In this document: positions 38,926 to 50,647 of the stretch, piece after piece | Layout: the number at the start of each line of letters is the position of its first letter | How positions within the stretch are numbered: position 1 is the stretch's first letter | Source: Pelargonium tetragonum | Lineage: Eukaryota; Streptophyta; Magnoliopsida; Geraniales; Geraniaceae | Direction of reading: 5' to 3' | Length of the DNA: 64,000 bases | Assembly: GCA_036897445.1 (NCBI GenBank) | Contig: JAYMTL010000090.1 | Coordinates: 19,085-83,084, forward strand | Program-made: the position numbers and the translations under genes | The notes under the pieces: generated by a model | Database searches by the model: none | The model's input: only the letters and a program-made list of their open reading frames with translations | Told to the model about the DNA's origin: nothing

Positions 38926-41300
38926 GCTCTAGTAAAATAGGTTTATAAAAAAAGTTTTTTCCTTTAGAGATATTCCAGTTTAATTATTACCAGGAATAAG
39001 AAATTCCAAATATTCTAAGGCTGCGAATGCCTAGCTTTTAGGGAGGTCACGCGTGGAAAGATATAGGAAGGATGCTCGCTAATAGAGAGTCCGTTAGTTG
39101 GTAAATACAACAAGGTCATTTGAGAAAGCCCCCTTTTTAATTTAAGGGCTACCCTATAAAATACAAAGGGTTGGATATAATAAATTCTTTTTATGGTACT
39201 AAAAAGTTAAGCGGCCCCTCTTCCCGTCCTTATTAATTAGTTATTTAAGAATTCCACAAAGACTAAAGAGCCTCCTGAACTGGACTTCATTTATACTGAT
39301 TACTCGAGCTTGGCTTAAAAAAAGGGAAGATAATCTTAAATAGGGCATCCTTTTCTTAATAATGATGGGTGAAAAATTTCATGTAAATACTCTATTGGGT
39401 TGCCCAGATTTCTCACAAAAGGGTTTTTAGATTGGGGACTAAAAAACTCCGTTTAGAAGTTCCTCTTAAAAAGTAAAGGGGACGGGGGTTCTTAAAAAAG
39501 AAGTGGCAGAATCTAACTCAGACCATGTTATGAGGACACAGAAATAGAGGGTTATCCTCATAAAAAGCTCTTGAATTACCTTATAACCAACACATAATGC
39601 TTACCCTTTTCTTACACAGACGGTCTCTTGGTTCGAAACCCGGTAATAAATAGAAAAAAAGTAACCCGACTTAATTAAAACCTATTTACTATTCCTGAAG
39701 CTGCTTTACTTACAAACTGGGAAGCATAGCTGTTGTTAATATTTCTATTACTTATTTTATTAGCTAAAATCTGTAACTGTATCCGCTTCTTTTGAGCCTT
39801 ATCATCTTAACAGCTATAGCTAGAGTAATATTCTTACCCCCTTTTTATTCCGCACTTTTCTTCAATTAATCTCGCAAACAGCTGCATTGATTCTCTTTTC
39901 TTACAGCAGACTTTCCTAGAAAAATCCCTGTCTCCCTTAAATACCAAAAAAATAGCGACTGAAGTCGAGTAGCTCAAAAACCTGTCGTACTAAGGACTGC
40001 CCCCTTTTTAATAAAAGTTTCTTTGACTTACTCCTAAATGACGAAACTAACAACAAGGAAATCCTTCTTTATATTTACTTATTTACCCAAAAAGCATAAG
40101 CCTTCAGTTATACTGCACTTTCCTACCGGGTGCCTCTTTAATTACTAATAATTGTAAACAGAAGAAAACTATTCTTATCATTTTATGGGGAAAAGCCCCC
40201 TTCTTCTACTAATATGAATATGAGCGCCCCTTTAGATACAATGCCCTGGCCTTGTACTTGAAATACTTACCGCAATTTGTTTTAAAATTCTAAATTACAG
40301 TCTTTTACCTGTGTCTGTGCGCTTTAGCTTAAAAAAATGCTTTATCTGTTCTTGCTTCTAAAAAAAAATCTAATTCCCTTAAAAACTTTTACGCACCTAG
40401 AAATGGATGGAGTAGCACAATCCGAAACGGGAACCAGAAATATAGGAACACTCATACAGAGGACTCCCCAGGGCCCTCCTTAGGATTCTTTAGCAGCTAG
40501 TACAATCTTAATATAGCTCTAGAGACTCATTCTCTTGGGTCAGTTTAGCAAAAGGAGTGATTTTATATACAGAACAATTTGTACGCAGGTGTGTTAAAAC
40601 AAATTTAGGGTACCCCTTAAAGTCCCTCTATTTACATTTTTTAAGCTTTTAGAGCCCGGTTTCATATCCTTTTGGGGTTTTTAGATATATATCTAAAAAG
40701 AAAAGATAGGCTTAAAAGAGGATTGTAGGGTCCGTTCCTTGGGGTATAAGTTTCCGTATCATACTCTTTATAACTTGCCAGTTGGGGTATAACTAAGTAA
40801 TAAAGTAGCGACCCTTTTCTCTGAATTTCCTTTATCTCTGAGCTAGTATTCTTCAGTTTTTTCTTAGTATTGGTGTAGAGTACCCTTATTTAATTTGTTT
40901 AAAGAGCATTTTCCTGTAATAGACAGTATACGCACCTTTTCAAGATCAGGGTTTCTTTTATAGAATCTAAGCTCTGCTTTATTGAAGTTATCCGTTTTCT
41001 AATTTTATTGCCTTGTTTTTGTATTACCAAGTTCCGAAAATCCGGGACTTTTTATCAAGTAAGGTCTTCATCTTTCTGTTAAGCTTTTTATTATATTAGG
41101 GGGTGCCCCACTTTAAAGTAAAAGATTTGCTGCCTATTTATTTGGGTAGATACTCCTAGAGTTATAGTACAAGTCTGCAATTTGCCTTTCATTTTCCTAG
41201 ATTGCCTAGTTTGTAAGCAGTGGCATTAACTTCTTTTTACTTTTGTTTTGATGTAAACCTCTTTAAAAACTGGGGTAATTATAATCCTGAAGCTTACTTT
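38926..41300. other. Non-coding background with 22-bp palindrome
   Basis: No gene seen. The main structure is the palindrome at 40678-40699. A GGTTCGAAACCC word near 39634-39645 could be a T-loop but has no partners around it. GC mini-palindromes continue, including GGGTACCC at 40608-40615. Confidence 0.5.
40678..40699. repeat. Perfect 22-bp AT-rich palindrome
   Basis: The left half TTTTTAGATAT (40678-40688) is followed at once by its exact reverse complement (40689-40699). It shares its TTAGATAT core with the palindrome at 33224-33239. It could extrude a cruciform or bind a dimeric protein. No neighbouring gene explains it. Confidence 0.55.
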
Positions 41301-41370
41301 GATGCTCATATTTGTATTATCCAAAGTACTAACCTAATTAAACTGCATTGGTTCAAATCCAGGCATCTAT
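41300..41370 (+). other. tRNA-like fragment sharing a 3' end with 29.75 kb
   Basis: GGTTCAAATCCAGGCATCT (41350-41368) carries a T-loop and T-stem 3' side. It matches 29754-29772 with one change. GATGCTC at 41301-41307 can pair with AGGCATC at 41361-41367, which mimics an acceptor stem but overlaps the T-stem, so both cannot form. The middle gives no convincing anticodon arm. The local texture is low in TAG, like the 29.4-29.96 kb island. Confidence 0.3.
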
Positions 41371-44300
41371 TAAACTTTCATTTCAATAGAAAACTTCGAA
41401 AAAGTGCAGCTCTACATTAAGAGGCAGGTCGTTGAATTCCTTTTGTTTCATTTCTAAGTTCCTATAAGGCTTCCTGTAGGATCCACTACTAGTTAATTTC
41501 TTGGAAGTTTGTCTGAATTACAACCTTTTAGTAACTAGTTTCCAAGAAAAAAAGAAGAGAATGGTGTAAATTAGGATCCTTTGAGAAGTAGCAATTTTTA
41601 TACCGGCCCTATTAAGTCTACGGGGTGCGGTTAGATTTATCTGGATATTTTTCTTGTTTAAATCTTTAGGGTGTTATCCATGAGAAAGCCCTTTTAAATT
41701 TATTGTTAAAAATTAAAGACCTAAAGCTTTACTAAGGCCAGATAATACCCATTAATTTTAATTAGCATCCCCTCTCTTTATTTACATTAATTCTTCAGGA
41801 CCGCAAAAAAGTAGCTTACTAGGGCATTCCCTTTTTTGCGTCGACAAGGAAGCTTTACTGGTGAATAAACCTTGCAAGAAGGAGATCCTTTAAGGTCAGC
41901 CTCCTTTGGATTCAACCCCTTCTAGAATATTTCAGGTTGTGGCATCTTGTGAACCCCCGACTCTTTCTAAGTGTATCTCGAGAGTTTCAAAAGGACTCTC
42001 CTGAACAAAAGTTAAACCTCACCCGTATTTATCTCTTATAGAAATTCCGAATAATATAATTGTTCAAGTTGATATTTTAAAAAAGAGGTGTAGATCCTGC
42101 TGAAATAGAATTTTGTAAATCCCTAATCAGGGAAACTCTGGGATTCTCCTTAACAGTACACAAAGTGCTGTTGTCTCGATATTCTAATAAAAAGAAATTC
42201 CTACCCAACTAGGAAAAACCAGGTAACCCCCGGTTAGGTAGTGAAACATAAAAGAGAAGTCTATTTATTAGTATTAGGATCCGGGGAGCCCTTCCTTATA
42301 GGGTATACTAAACTAAAAATTAGCCTTTACTATTCCGCGAGTATAACCTTATTGCTATAGTTTTAAGTAACTACTAAACGAAAACCTTTATTATAAAGGA
42401 TTTGTCGTTACCCAGAGCCAATAAGCTTTATTCCTCGAATTTAGCGACATCTCATTAGTATTTTCTTATTAAGTAAGAGTTTCCTATATTTCATTCTTGG
42501 TCAGAATCTTATTTATTTGTGGAGACCCTACATAGCTAGAGCTACTTTTAATATACTCTATATGGAAATCCGAGGGGACCTTTACTTGTATCCATTATTA
42601 GTAGGGTAACACTTGCCCACAGGGAAAGAGCTTTTTTAGGATATATACATAACTTGACTTTGCTAGGCCTTTTAAGTTTCAATTCTGGGTCTTATAAAAT
42701 AAAGGAAGTATTATAAACTCAAACTTCTCTGGTCTGGAGCTTAGCCTAGCTAGGATGTTTCTCTTATCTAATTTTGAAAATCTAGTTCATATCTTAAGCA
42801 ATTACAGCACTACAACTCTCCCTAAAAGTCTTGAGTCTTGCTAGGTGCTCTAGTTAATCTAGTACGCTTTTTAGGAAGTATAGGGCTCAATAATGAGGGG
42901 TTTTACAAAGGAAGGACTTTTAACAATGGGGTTCACTTTAAGATATGACAGGGTTAAGCAGAACAATTATCGCGTATTCTTTAAGCCCACGCCCGTTACA
43001 TTTTTAGGTTTTAATTGAACAAAGAACAGAAATAGCTCAGACAAGGGAGCTTAACACTTGTACTAGAGCAGACTTTACAGGTATAAACCTAGTTTAGGTA
43101 AATTTACTCCTAAGGATATAAGGCCCCTTACAGGAGCGCTGTTGGATCCTTCTTTCTATAATTATAGTAGCAGACGCCTTACATAGCACGACTTGGCCAA
43201 TCCATTAGTTAAAGAAGGCAAGTAGACCTTTTTCAATTATACATTGTAATTTCTTCCTTTAATGAACTGGAGTCTGTTGGTTGATATAAGCTTGTACTTT
43301 ACTTGTATTAGGACTTTGCTGTGTTTCCTTATTTGATTAGAGACCCTTTTCGAACGAGCGCTTCCAGTTTTAGTTCTCTTGCTTTTTGGACTCAGAAAGA
43401 TGCGCACTAACTACCTAATTTAGAGAGTGATTTATAAAGTATATGGAGAGTCTTCTAGGCAATTCGGTTACTTTTTAAATGAACAATCCTTTGTATAAGT
43501 TTAGCTCGGTTCGATTTGGCTTTATCCTATATTATTTACTTACACAATTTATGCCCCTACTTTGGGGTTGGACACTCCTCTAGCTTTAATAAAAACTATT
43601 CTAAGGACCTCCCTTATCCTTATTATTAAATTAAAGTGGTGCCCGTGTGTGCAAATTAATAAGTTCCTAGTTATACCCTTATTAAAAAAATCTGCACTAT
43701 ACTCTTCAAAGTCAAAGACTAACTAAAGGGGGTCCTGTAAAGTACCTCTTTAATTAGGGTTTAGCTTATTGTAAAACGTAACTCTAAATAGTGAGTGCCC
43801 TGAATTTTACCGGGGCCCATTCCTAGTTATTGTAAGAGACAACTTGTCCTAAAGGGCTAAAAATTTAAAGACAATTAAGATATGCCCCTTAACTACAATA
43901 TTAATTCTTGAAGGTGCTTAGATTCTTCAAAACTCTTACTTTCTTTAGCCCCGGGAATTCATGTATATAACTAAAACTGTATGCTGAATGCTGATATTTT
44001 TAGTGTAGCGCAGGTTAAAGAAGCCATAATAATAATATATTTCAAAGGCACCGGTGCTAAAGTGGGCTCCTTCTTTGAATAGAGAGAGAGGGGCCCCTCA
44101 GTCATTTATGAAATGCCGTTATAAAGTCAAATTAGTAGCATAGAGTTTAATAAATCTCTAATTAGGCTTAAACCTATAACTTTAAAAGGAGCTGGAGCTC
44201 GTTTGAGCAGTTTACTATTAATCACGAGCTCCTAAACCTTGCTTAAGCTCTTTAGACGGGCTTCTTAAAAAAAACTTTATTTCTGAATTAAAGGTCTGAT

Positions 44301-45140
44301 CAAAAAAAGGGTTCTCCTTTTCATTTTAAGGGGGGGCGCTTTTGCCGTTGATAGAATGAGAATCTTTAAAGTTTTAGTTTGGATTAGGTATTCACAAGAA
44401 AAAGTTCCTTTTTTTAGGTAAATCCTGGGTGAAAGAAAGAGGCTCGAGTCGGGCGTTATAAGAGCTTGTACCGAGGGCTCCTCCGCGTGGAATACGTGCT
44501 GTTATAATTTGTAGTTTTGAGAGTGATTTATAGCATTTAGGCTTATAACTGGAGTTAGAGCTAATACTTTTAGGATTGTCTAGAAAAAGCCTTTAATAGT
44601 TTAATTTAAAAGGGGCTCTCCTTAAACATTCTTATTATACTAAAGCTATTCAAAATTTACGAGGCACCTCTCTCCTAAATAAAGATTCTATACAGGTACA
44701 GAACAAGGGTTTACATTCTTTTACTTAAATGGGTACTCTATTACTTTCTTAATGGGTAAGGGTAGTACTATTACTAAAAAACGTCTATTTAATTAACAAA
44801 TCTAGGATACTTCAAAAATTTTACTAAAAATAGATAGGTTGTAAGGTATAGCTCTCTGGCTAGGCGTATAGAATCACTTAGATGTAGATAGAAAACCCCA
44901 TAACTGTCCAATTTATCAAGTCAAGGTATACCCTGTTTAAGAAAACAGTAATTTTACAGTGCGCTCTCTTAAAGCTCTATAGAGGGACTTGTAGAAAGAA
45001 GAATAAGAATCTACTTGAATTATAATTATTAGCTAAAAGGGCCTATAATGCAGCGGTCTGGGTATTCCTATTCTAAAAGAAAAACTTATCAAATCAAAGT
45101 TCTTTGTATGCTCCTTATTACAAATTACTAAGCCTGTATA
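41371..45140. other. Non-coding background
   Basis: No gene or notable structure beyond frequent GC mini-palindromes and short runs. No ORF exceeds chance length. Confidence 0.55.
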
Positions 45141-45145
45141 CCCGA

Positions 45146-45230
45146 TAAAAAGAAAGGAGAGGTAGTATTTGAACCTACGACCATTCGGTTAACATCCCGA
45201 GCGCTCTACGACTGAATTTTGAGCTTATAA
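45146..45230 (-). pseudogene. tRNA-Asn(GUU)-like sequence, degenerate
   Basis: On the minus strand this reads as a tRNA-Asn of organellar or bacterial style. GCTC (45224-45221) pairs with GAGC (45206-45203) as a D-arm, TGTTAAC (45194-45188) holds the GTT anticodon between TCGG and CCGA, and GGTCGTAGGTTCAAAT gives the variable region and T-loop. Departures from a normal gene are a D-loop longer by about seven bases, one extra base in the anticodon loop, a mismatch at the inner end of the T-stem and no 5' partner for the CTCTCCT acceptor side. This is the clearest tRNA-derived sequence in the window. I read it as a pseudogene. A divergent functional tRNA is less likely. Confidence 0.5.
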
Positions 45231-45234
45231 TACG

Positions 45235-48200
45235 ATGTCGTTCCTTATAATAGACTCTTGGCAGTATGACAACTGTATAAATGATTACTGGGAATTTTTT
45301 AGTTTATTCTATATAGAAAAAGAACACATCCTTCTTGAAAAGCTCTCGAAAAAGGGAAAAGCTTCATTATGTTCCTACTTTTCTCTATATTTTAGGGATC
45401 CCTCTTTAGGATGCTTTTTTACAGGTATACTAGGTTTTGAGCGCTTTCTTGCCTCCTGTTTGGTAAAGTTGTTTTAAAAGGGAAGTCTAGTGAGGATATT
45501 CCTACAAGTCTCGAAACTTTATATGACGTAGCAAATTAAAGAAATGAGGGGGATTCTGGTATAGCTAAAATGCGTTATAACGTACGAAAAAGGCCTTACA
45601 ATGAGCTTCTTGAATCGAGGAATACCCTTTATTCTCCTGAATTGATGTACCACCCAAAAGCCCTAGAAAACGGGTCCCAACTACCACAAATAATCATTAA
45701 TTAGAGGCTTCTCACTACACTAAACCTGCGACAGAACTTGCCAACGCAGGACTCTCTGGGTTTTAACACCTTTTCAAAGATTTACAGAAGAGTGACCTCC
45801 CGCTAAGGCTTTTACAGATCTAATAGATACCAATAAAGACAGCTTGCTGTCTTCTTTTTAGAATACCGGAGCCAACTCCTTTAACTTATGAGTTTACCTT
45901 CCCACTCCAATCCAATTTGAAATTAGATAATTTTCTTATGAATTTAGGTACATAGAAGTGCTTTAAACAGGAAAACCCACGAAAGAATCTATAAGCCTTT
46001 GATTTTTTAATATCAAGTATGAAACTCAAAAGAAGGGTAGAATACTTATAAAAGTCAAAATCTTCAACAAAGTATCGGGCAAAGGGTAAACTATAACGAG
46101 GAGTAAAGAATTTAATATAGAAAAAATAGACTTGTACAAGAGTTTGATTTTAGCATAACTGTTGACAAGAGAATCCCTTTGTTATTTCATATCCGTTATA
46201 CTTCCTTCCCTTTCAGTAATTAGGAGAAACAGAGTATTGTGCAGCATAAAAATGGGTTTCTTTTTTGCAATTTTAAGTATTTCTAATATATTTTTAGCAA
46301 ACAGTATAAAAGAAATTTACATTATCATAGTATCCGGTAATTAAGTTAATTAACAATCGTATAGAAACTGGAACTGGGGTTTTGGAGCACTCTCATAAAT
46401 CTAACAAGCTACACAAAATTAGAATTTCTTAATATTAAATGACTCTGTTTTTAGATTTACTTGGTCTTGTCGGTAAGCCTTTGAGTTAGACGATTCCTAG
46501 ATATTAGGAAATCCCTAAATTTATAAAGAAGGATACAATTATAAAAATGCCGAGGTATCATGTGCTGCGTATGGGACTACAAGTTTCTGGAGTTCTTTAT
46601 ATTTATGAAGGGCTTGGAGATTTCTTATAAGTTTCGTTTTTTAGGATGTAAAATCTGACCTCACAAAGTCCGTGTTTGAAATTCACTATCAGGTAAATAA
46701 GGTTGTGGGTTTACGGCCAAATTAGGAGTATAAAAAGTTTTCCGGGTTATCCGTAGATAGCCTCTTATTAGGTTATAGAAAAATTCCTTTAATAGAGTTT
46801 TAGGTTCCCTAATTGATCGAAGCAAGTAGTAACTAAAGCTTAAAAGTTTTTTATAATTCCTTATCTCGTTCCTACCATTCCATGTTATTCTGGAGTACAA
46901 CTGAGATAAATCTTTCTTTTTATACAGAAAAGTAAGAATTCAAATCTTTTGAGAGGGGTCTTTACTTATGCTACGGGGGGCTTTGCCCTTTATTTAACAG
47001 GGTTCGCTCGCTTTTGTATTATATATCTGAATAATATTATTAAGGAATTTTTTCTAAAGAAGCTCTTAGCATACCTCCTAAGAGTTACAACTTTTAGATA
47101 CTAAGGAGCTCCTCCTAAAGAAAAATAGAATTGATTTTTATAAAATGTATGGAGAATTTGACTAACTACAGGCCCGAGTATCCCGCATTTTATTGCACAA
47201 GTAAACTGGAAAGGGCACTCATGAAATGGGGAGCTCCGTACTAAACAAAGGGGTTAATATGAGAAGAGTCGGAAGGAAACCCTGTGTCAACGACTCGAAA
47301 ATTGACACACTTGTGAATTAATCTGAAGGGCAATCTAGCTTGGCTATGAAAATCAAGTCTAATAAGAAACTAAAAGAAAATGTACTAGTAACCCGGGTAA
47401 AGTACGCTCAGAACCCTTATGGGCATCTCGTTTATTTATTTAAAGGATTCCCTGCGTCATTTTTGGAATTGGTTGAACTCGCTTTGATTTGAAGTAAGTA
47501 CCCTTGACTCGTAAATCCTTTTTTTATGTATCAACTGTCTATAATTTGTTAATGATTGGTTAGAGTTTATACATTTCTTGCTTGATTTAGTTCTTTATCC
47601 AGGGTTTCTTTGGTAATTCTAATTCCTTCCAACTTCTCTTTGGCTTATAAGGTTGATTTAAACCAATTTAGGCTTTTACTTGGTATAACTACTTTTTTTG
47701 TGGATATAGTCTATTTTTAGGAGAATCGTACATTACGAGAGATGATTAGGGTTCTTGCTATTTCCTGAATGCCGGGCTTCCTGAGTAAGGGTGCTGCTAG
47801 TATGTTATAGAGACAGGGCTTTTATATAACTGTACAAAGGTTCTCTGGAATGTTGCACTTTCTTGTACTAGGGGTATCAACCTGAGCCCACTCTTAAAAA
47901 GCTCGCTTTGTTGTATTTACTGAATAAAAGTACGTTACTTTACTAAATTATATAGAATTCCCGGCAACTAAGCTTTTTTTGTATGAAAGAGACATTCCGG
48001 CTAAGACAAAGCCTTACTTTCTGAGCAAAGGGTACCCTTTTTTGACTAGTAAGGTCCTAGTGTTGGCTATTCGAGAACAAGCTTTACAAATTAAGAATCG
48101 CGTATACTATACCTAAAAAACCCCTACTTCTTGCTCTTCTTTTAAAAATAACAACTCCTTTATGCCCACCAATTCATATAGATTGTACCCTTGGCTTAGC

Positions 48201-48640
48201 CGCTAGAATTAGTAGAAAGGTGGATTATTAAGATAATGGAAATTCTTAAGGTAACTCTAGTGATATTGAATTTAGTTAGGAATTTCGACTATAAAGATAT
48301 GTATAGTAGGAGTCCCTTTCCGATTGAAAACTCACCTATTGACTACTTTTTTATTAAATGCTTTGTATTCAAGACTCCCCAATAAGAAAGATTTCCCCCT
48401 TTATTTATATAGTTTATAGATATATCTTTCCCCTAGAGGCTAATATAACTAAACCTTACTAAGCTTGTCCTTGGAAAAAGAGGTTTCCTTTTAACTTGCT
48501 CCTACCTTACTTAGTTTATAACCTTGTCATCTAAATGCTTACTAATCTTCCTACCGGTTATAGGACCCCCGACTTATTAGCCCCATTCTTACCTGCTATA
48601 CTCTACTTAACTTATTAGGGTTCCCTTTTGCTGCTAATGT
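45235..48640. other. Non-coding background
   Basis: No gene supported. ORFs of 60-80 codons at 45235-45477, 46162-46344 and 46661-46900 have no motif. A perfect 14-bp palindrome AAAGGGTACCCTTT lies at 48027-48040 and belongs to the dispersed GC class. Confidence 0.5.
48027..48040. repeat. 14-bp palindrome, mini-palindrome exemplar
   Basis: AAAGGGTACCCTTT is perfectly self-complementary and shows the A-G-G-G / C-C-C-T form of the dispersed class in its cleanest state. Confidence 0.5.
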
Positions 48641-48725
48641 CTTAGTGTTGTTGCCTGTTCTAGCTATTGTAGTTACTGTATTCTATGTATTTGATCTATA
48701 TATTAGTTTAGATATGTAATAAAAA
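48640..48725 (+). repeat. Family 3'-tail fragment
   Basis: The segment with GCTATTGTAGTTACTGTATT resembles the tails of copy A (ATTGTAGCTACTGTA) and copy E1. No TTTATC, GGAGG or ACCGAC box was found just upstream, so this looks like a truncated copy. Confidence 0.35.
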
Positions 48726-49055
48726 TGAATATATTTAGGAGTTTAAAGCTAAGGGCAACCCGTTTTCAGTAAAGAGTTAAAATGAAACTAAGTAACTAAG
48801 GAGAAATCCTTTATAATAATCACAGTCTTTTTCTTTTTAATTTCAACAACCTCTTTAAAAGGAAAAAAAAAAGAAAGATTAAGAATAATAAAAGTACAAC
48901 TACAAGAAGTTTTTTCATTTTAGGTGGGTTCCTTTTACTAAAATTATATTAGGACGTACAAAAATACTAATCACAAAAACTTTTAGGAAATTAATCAAAA
49001 GAGCTCTTTTGAAAGTGATACAACTGCCTTGAGACTTTGCTTTCTTGAGATCTTA
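48726..49055. other. Low-complexity A-rich spacer
   Basis: No gene. The stretch includes an A/G-rich run near 48860-48890 and reads more like simple AT-rich spacer than the surrounding DNA. Confidence 0.4.
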
Positions 49056-49059
49056 ATTC

Positions 49060-49140
49060 CTAAGTCGACTTGAACCTACGACTTTAGATTAAGGGTGTTC
49101 TAGCCACTCGAAATACTCTACTGTCAATACTTACTATAAC
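49060..49140 (-). other. tRNA-like fragment with 6-bp T-arm hairpin
   Basis: On the minus strand AAGTCG and CGACTT (49084-49079 and 49067-49062) pair perfectly around TAGGTTCAAGT, a T-arm-like hairpin. Upstream CGAGTGGCTAGAA suggests a D-arm region, and CTTAATC may be an anticodon loop. The word GTCGTAGGTTCAA is shared exactly with 45169-45181 (minus) and 52501-52513 (plus). No acceptor stem was found. Confidence 0.3.
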
Positions 49141-49614
49141 TTTACTACATTGGAGATTATACAAGCGTCTTTCTTTCTATCTAACTAAGTAATTTCCAAT
49201 CTAAAGCCTTTTCTTACTCTTCTTTAGGTTTCAGCTATGGTAGGGGTTCAAAGAGGCCCCTTAGCCTAAGAAAGATATAGGTTTTTGGTCCTCATGCAGG
49301 GTACCCTAACATTTTTTTAATAAGATATGGATCTTTGGGTTCAAGTGCTATTACCTCTGTTTGAAAAGTTATTTTAGAGTTATGTAATTCTGTATTTGTA
49401 GCTGTACTCTTATTTTTGATAGCTTTAATCTTCCTTGTATTTCCCTCAAATTGGGTAGTTTAGACTACTTAGTATAAGAGTTTTTAAGGATTTCTTAGTA
49501 TCTCCTTATTATAGTTTTTTTAGTAAGGTAATATAGCAGTTTAGGTATAATAGGTATATATAAGGTATAGAGATAAGAGAATAGTATCTAGAGTCTTAGT
49601 TGTTAAGGCAAGAT

Positions 49615-49660
49615 TTATCTTGCTCTCTGCTTTTATCAATAGGGAGGTAAGCTTGCTTAG
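49615..49660 (+). repeat. Partial family copy C0
   Basis: TTTTATCAATAGGGAGG (49631-49647) matches the TTTATC-GGAGG part of the family. CTCTC (49623-49627) can pair with GGGAG (49642-49646) using one G-U pair, which keeps the family stem with different bases. No ACCGAC box follows before copy C begins. Confidence 0.4.
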
Positions 49661-49680
49661 GGAGTTTGGGAGGTTAAGAG

Positions 49681-50130
49681 GTATTCCTCAATGTTCTATG
49701 TGTTTATCGTTAGGATCGTTAGGGAGGATGGATCCTTAATAGAAATAAGAGTATCTATGCTCCCGACTGACACGAAGTAAAGGAGGTAGGAGATTCTAGT
49801 TAGTACATTATTATATTATGATACCCATATGACCTAGATTTAGATTTTCTTCTTTCTTATTTGTTATTTACTTGTTTTAGAAAGAGCAGGAACAGAATAC
49901 TACGAGCTGTATTAAGAGTAGCGGTAAGAGGAGCAGGAGAAGCAGGCTTTAGGATTAGGAGGAGTATAAGAGCTTTAGAGAGAAGAGACTATTGTACTAT
50001 TTGTAGCTTATGTAGTTACTGCCTTACGTATTATAGTAGCTGTTTTATTATAGTTATAGAATATAGTATTGTATTAGTTTAATTGTATTCTTATTATCTT
50101 AAAGTTACTTAATAATGTAAATGTATTAGT
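49681..50130 (+). repeat. Dispersed repeat family, copy C
   Basis: CCTC (49686-49689), GTTTATCG, GAGG (49724-49727), GTATCTATG, CCCGAC (49762-49767), GGAGG after AAGTAAA, then TATGATACCCATATGACCTAG and a long tail. ATCGTTAGG is tandemly duplicated at 49706-49723, which lengthens the loop between the paired boxes. The tail includes a purine-rich GGAGCAGGAG-type tract (about 49878-49990), followed by ATAGTATTG and AGTTACTTA. A 73-codon ORF crosses the tail (49861-50082), is Arg-rich then hydrophobic, and is not conserved as an ORF in copy E1. I do not call it a gene. Confidence 0.55.
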
Positions 50131-50220
50131 AGTTACTAGTTCTATAATAGATAATAATAGTATTATAATATGGAGTATAGGAGTTGTTGTTCTGTTGTAC
50201 TAGATAGTATAAGATTGTCT

Positions 50221-50345
50221 ATATACCTCATTGTGTTATGGGTTTATCAGTATAGAGGATTGTGCCTTATAAGTAGAATAATGTAAGAGTCTCTCTTACC
50301 GACTGGAGCGTCGCGAGGAAGGTTAATGTAATTATTATAGGAAAC
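50221..50345 (+). repeat. Dispersed repeat family, copy D
   Basis: CCTC (50226-50229), GGTTTATCAGTATA, GAGG (50255-50258), then ACCGAC (50298-50303) and GGAGCGTCGCGAGGAAGG. GAC and GTC flank six bases here, as in copy E2, suggesting a small hairpin after the ACCGAC box. It follows copy C head to tail about 535 bases after the start of C, and the copy ends shortly after its ACCGAC box. Confidence 0.5.
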
Positions 50346-50623
50346 TGAGAGTTAGGTTTTACAGGTTAGAACAGCAAGAAAATCGTGTCAGTCTGGGGTT
50401 CTAATAAGAGGACCTTAAGATAATATTGTAAAGAAAAAAGCACGGATCTTGCGTATTGTATACGGTTACCTTGGTTATGATAGATTACGATTTATCAGAT
50501 ACAAAAGTACTACTACGAACCCCGTTTATTAGATAGAATAGAGCTGTTTTAGCAGGTACCTCAGAATGGAGCTCTCCCAAAGTATTAGGATCCCTGACTC
50601 AGCGAAATAAGTTTATCCGCTAT

Positions 50624-50647
50624 AAAAGGACCCCGCTGCGGGCTTTT
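50624..50647. other. GC quasi-palindrome with A/T flanks
   Basis: AAAAG (50624-50628) and CTTTT (50643-50647) can pair outside a CCC/GGG stem with loop GCTGC, with a small bulge on the left. It is short and ends in four T, so a weak terminator is conceivable, but no transcript unit is known. Confidence 0.3.

Noticed and set aside
39634-39645. GGTTCGAAACCC as a tRNA T-arm
   Set aside because: No D-arm, anticodon arm or acceptor partner nearby. The word alone is expected by chance.
49861-50082. 73-codon Arg-rich then hydrophobic ORF in repeat copy C
   Set aside because: The reading frame is broken by stops in copy E1, so the repeat is not conserved as coding sequence.
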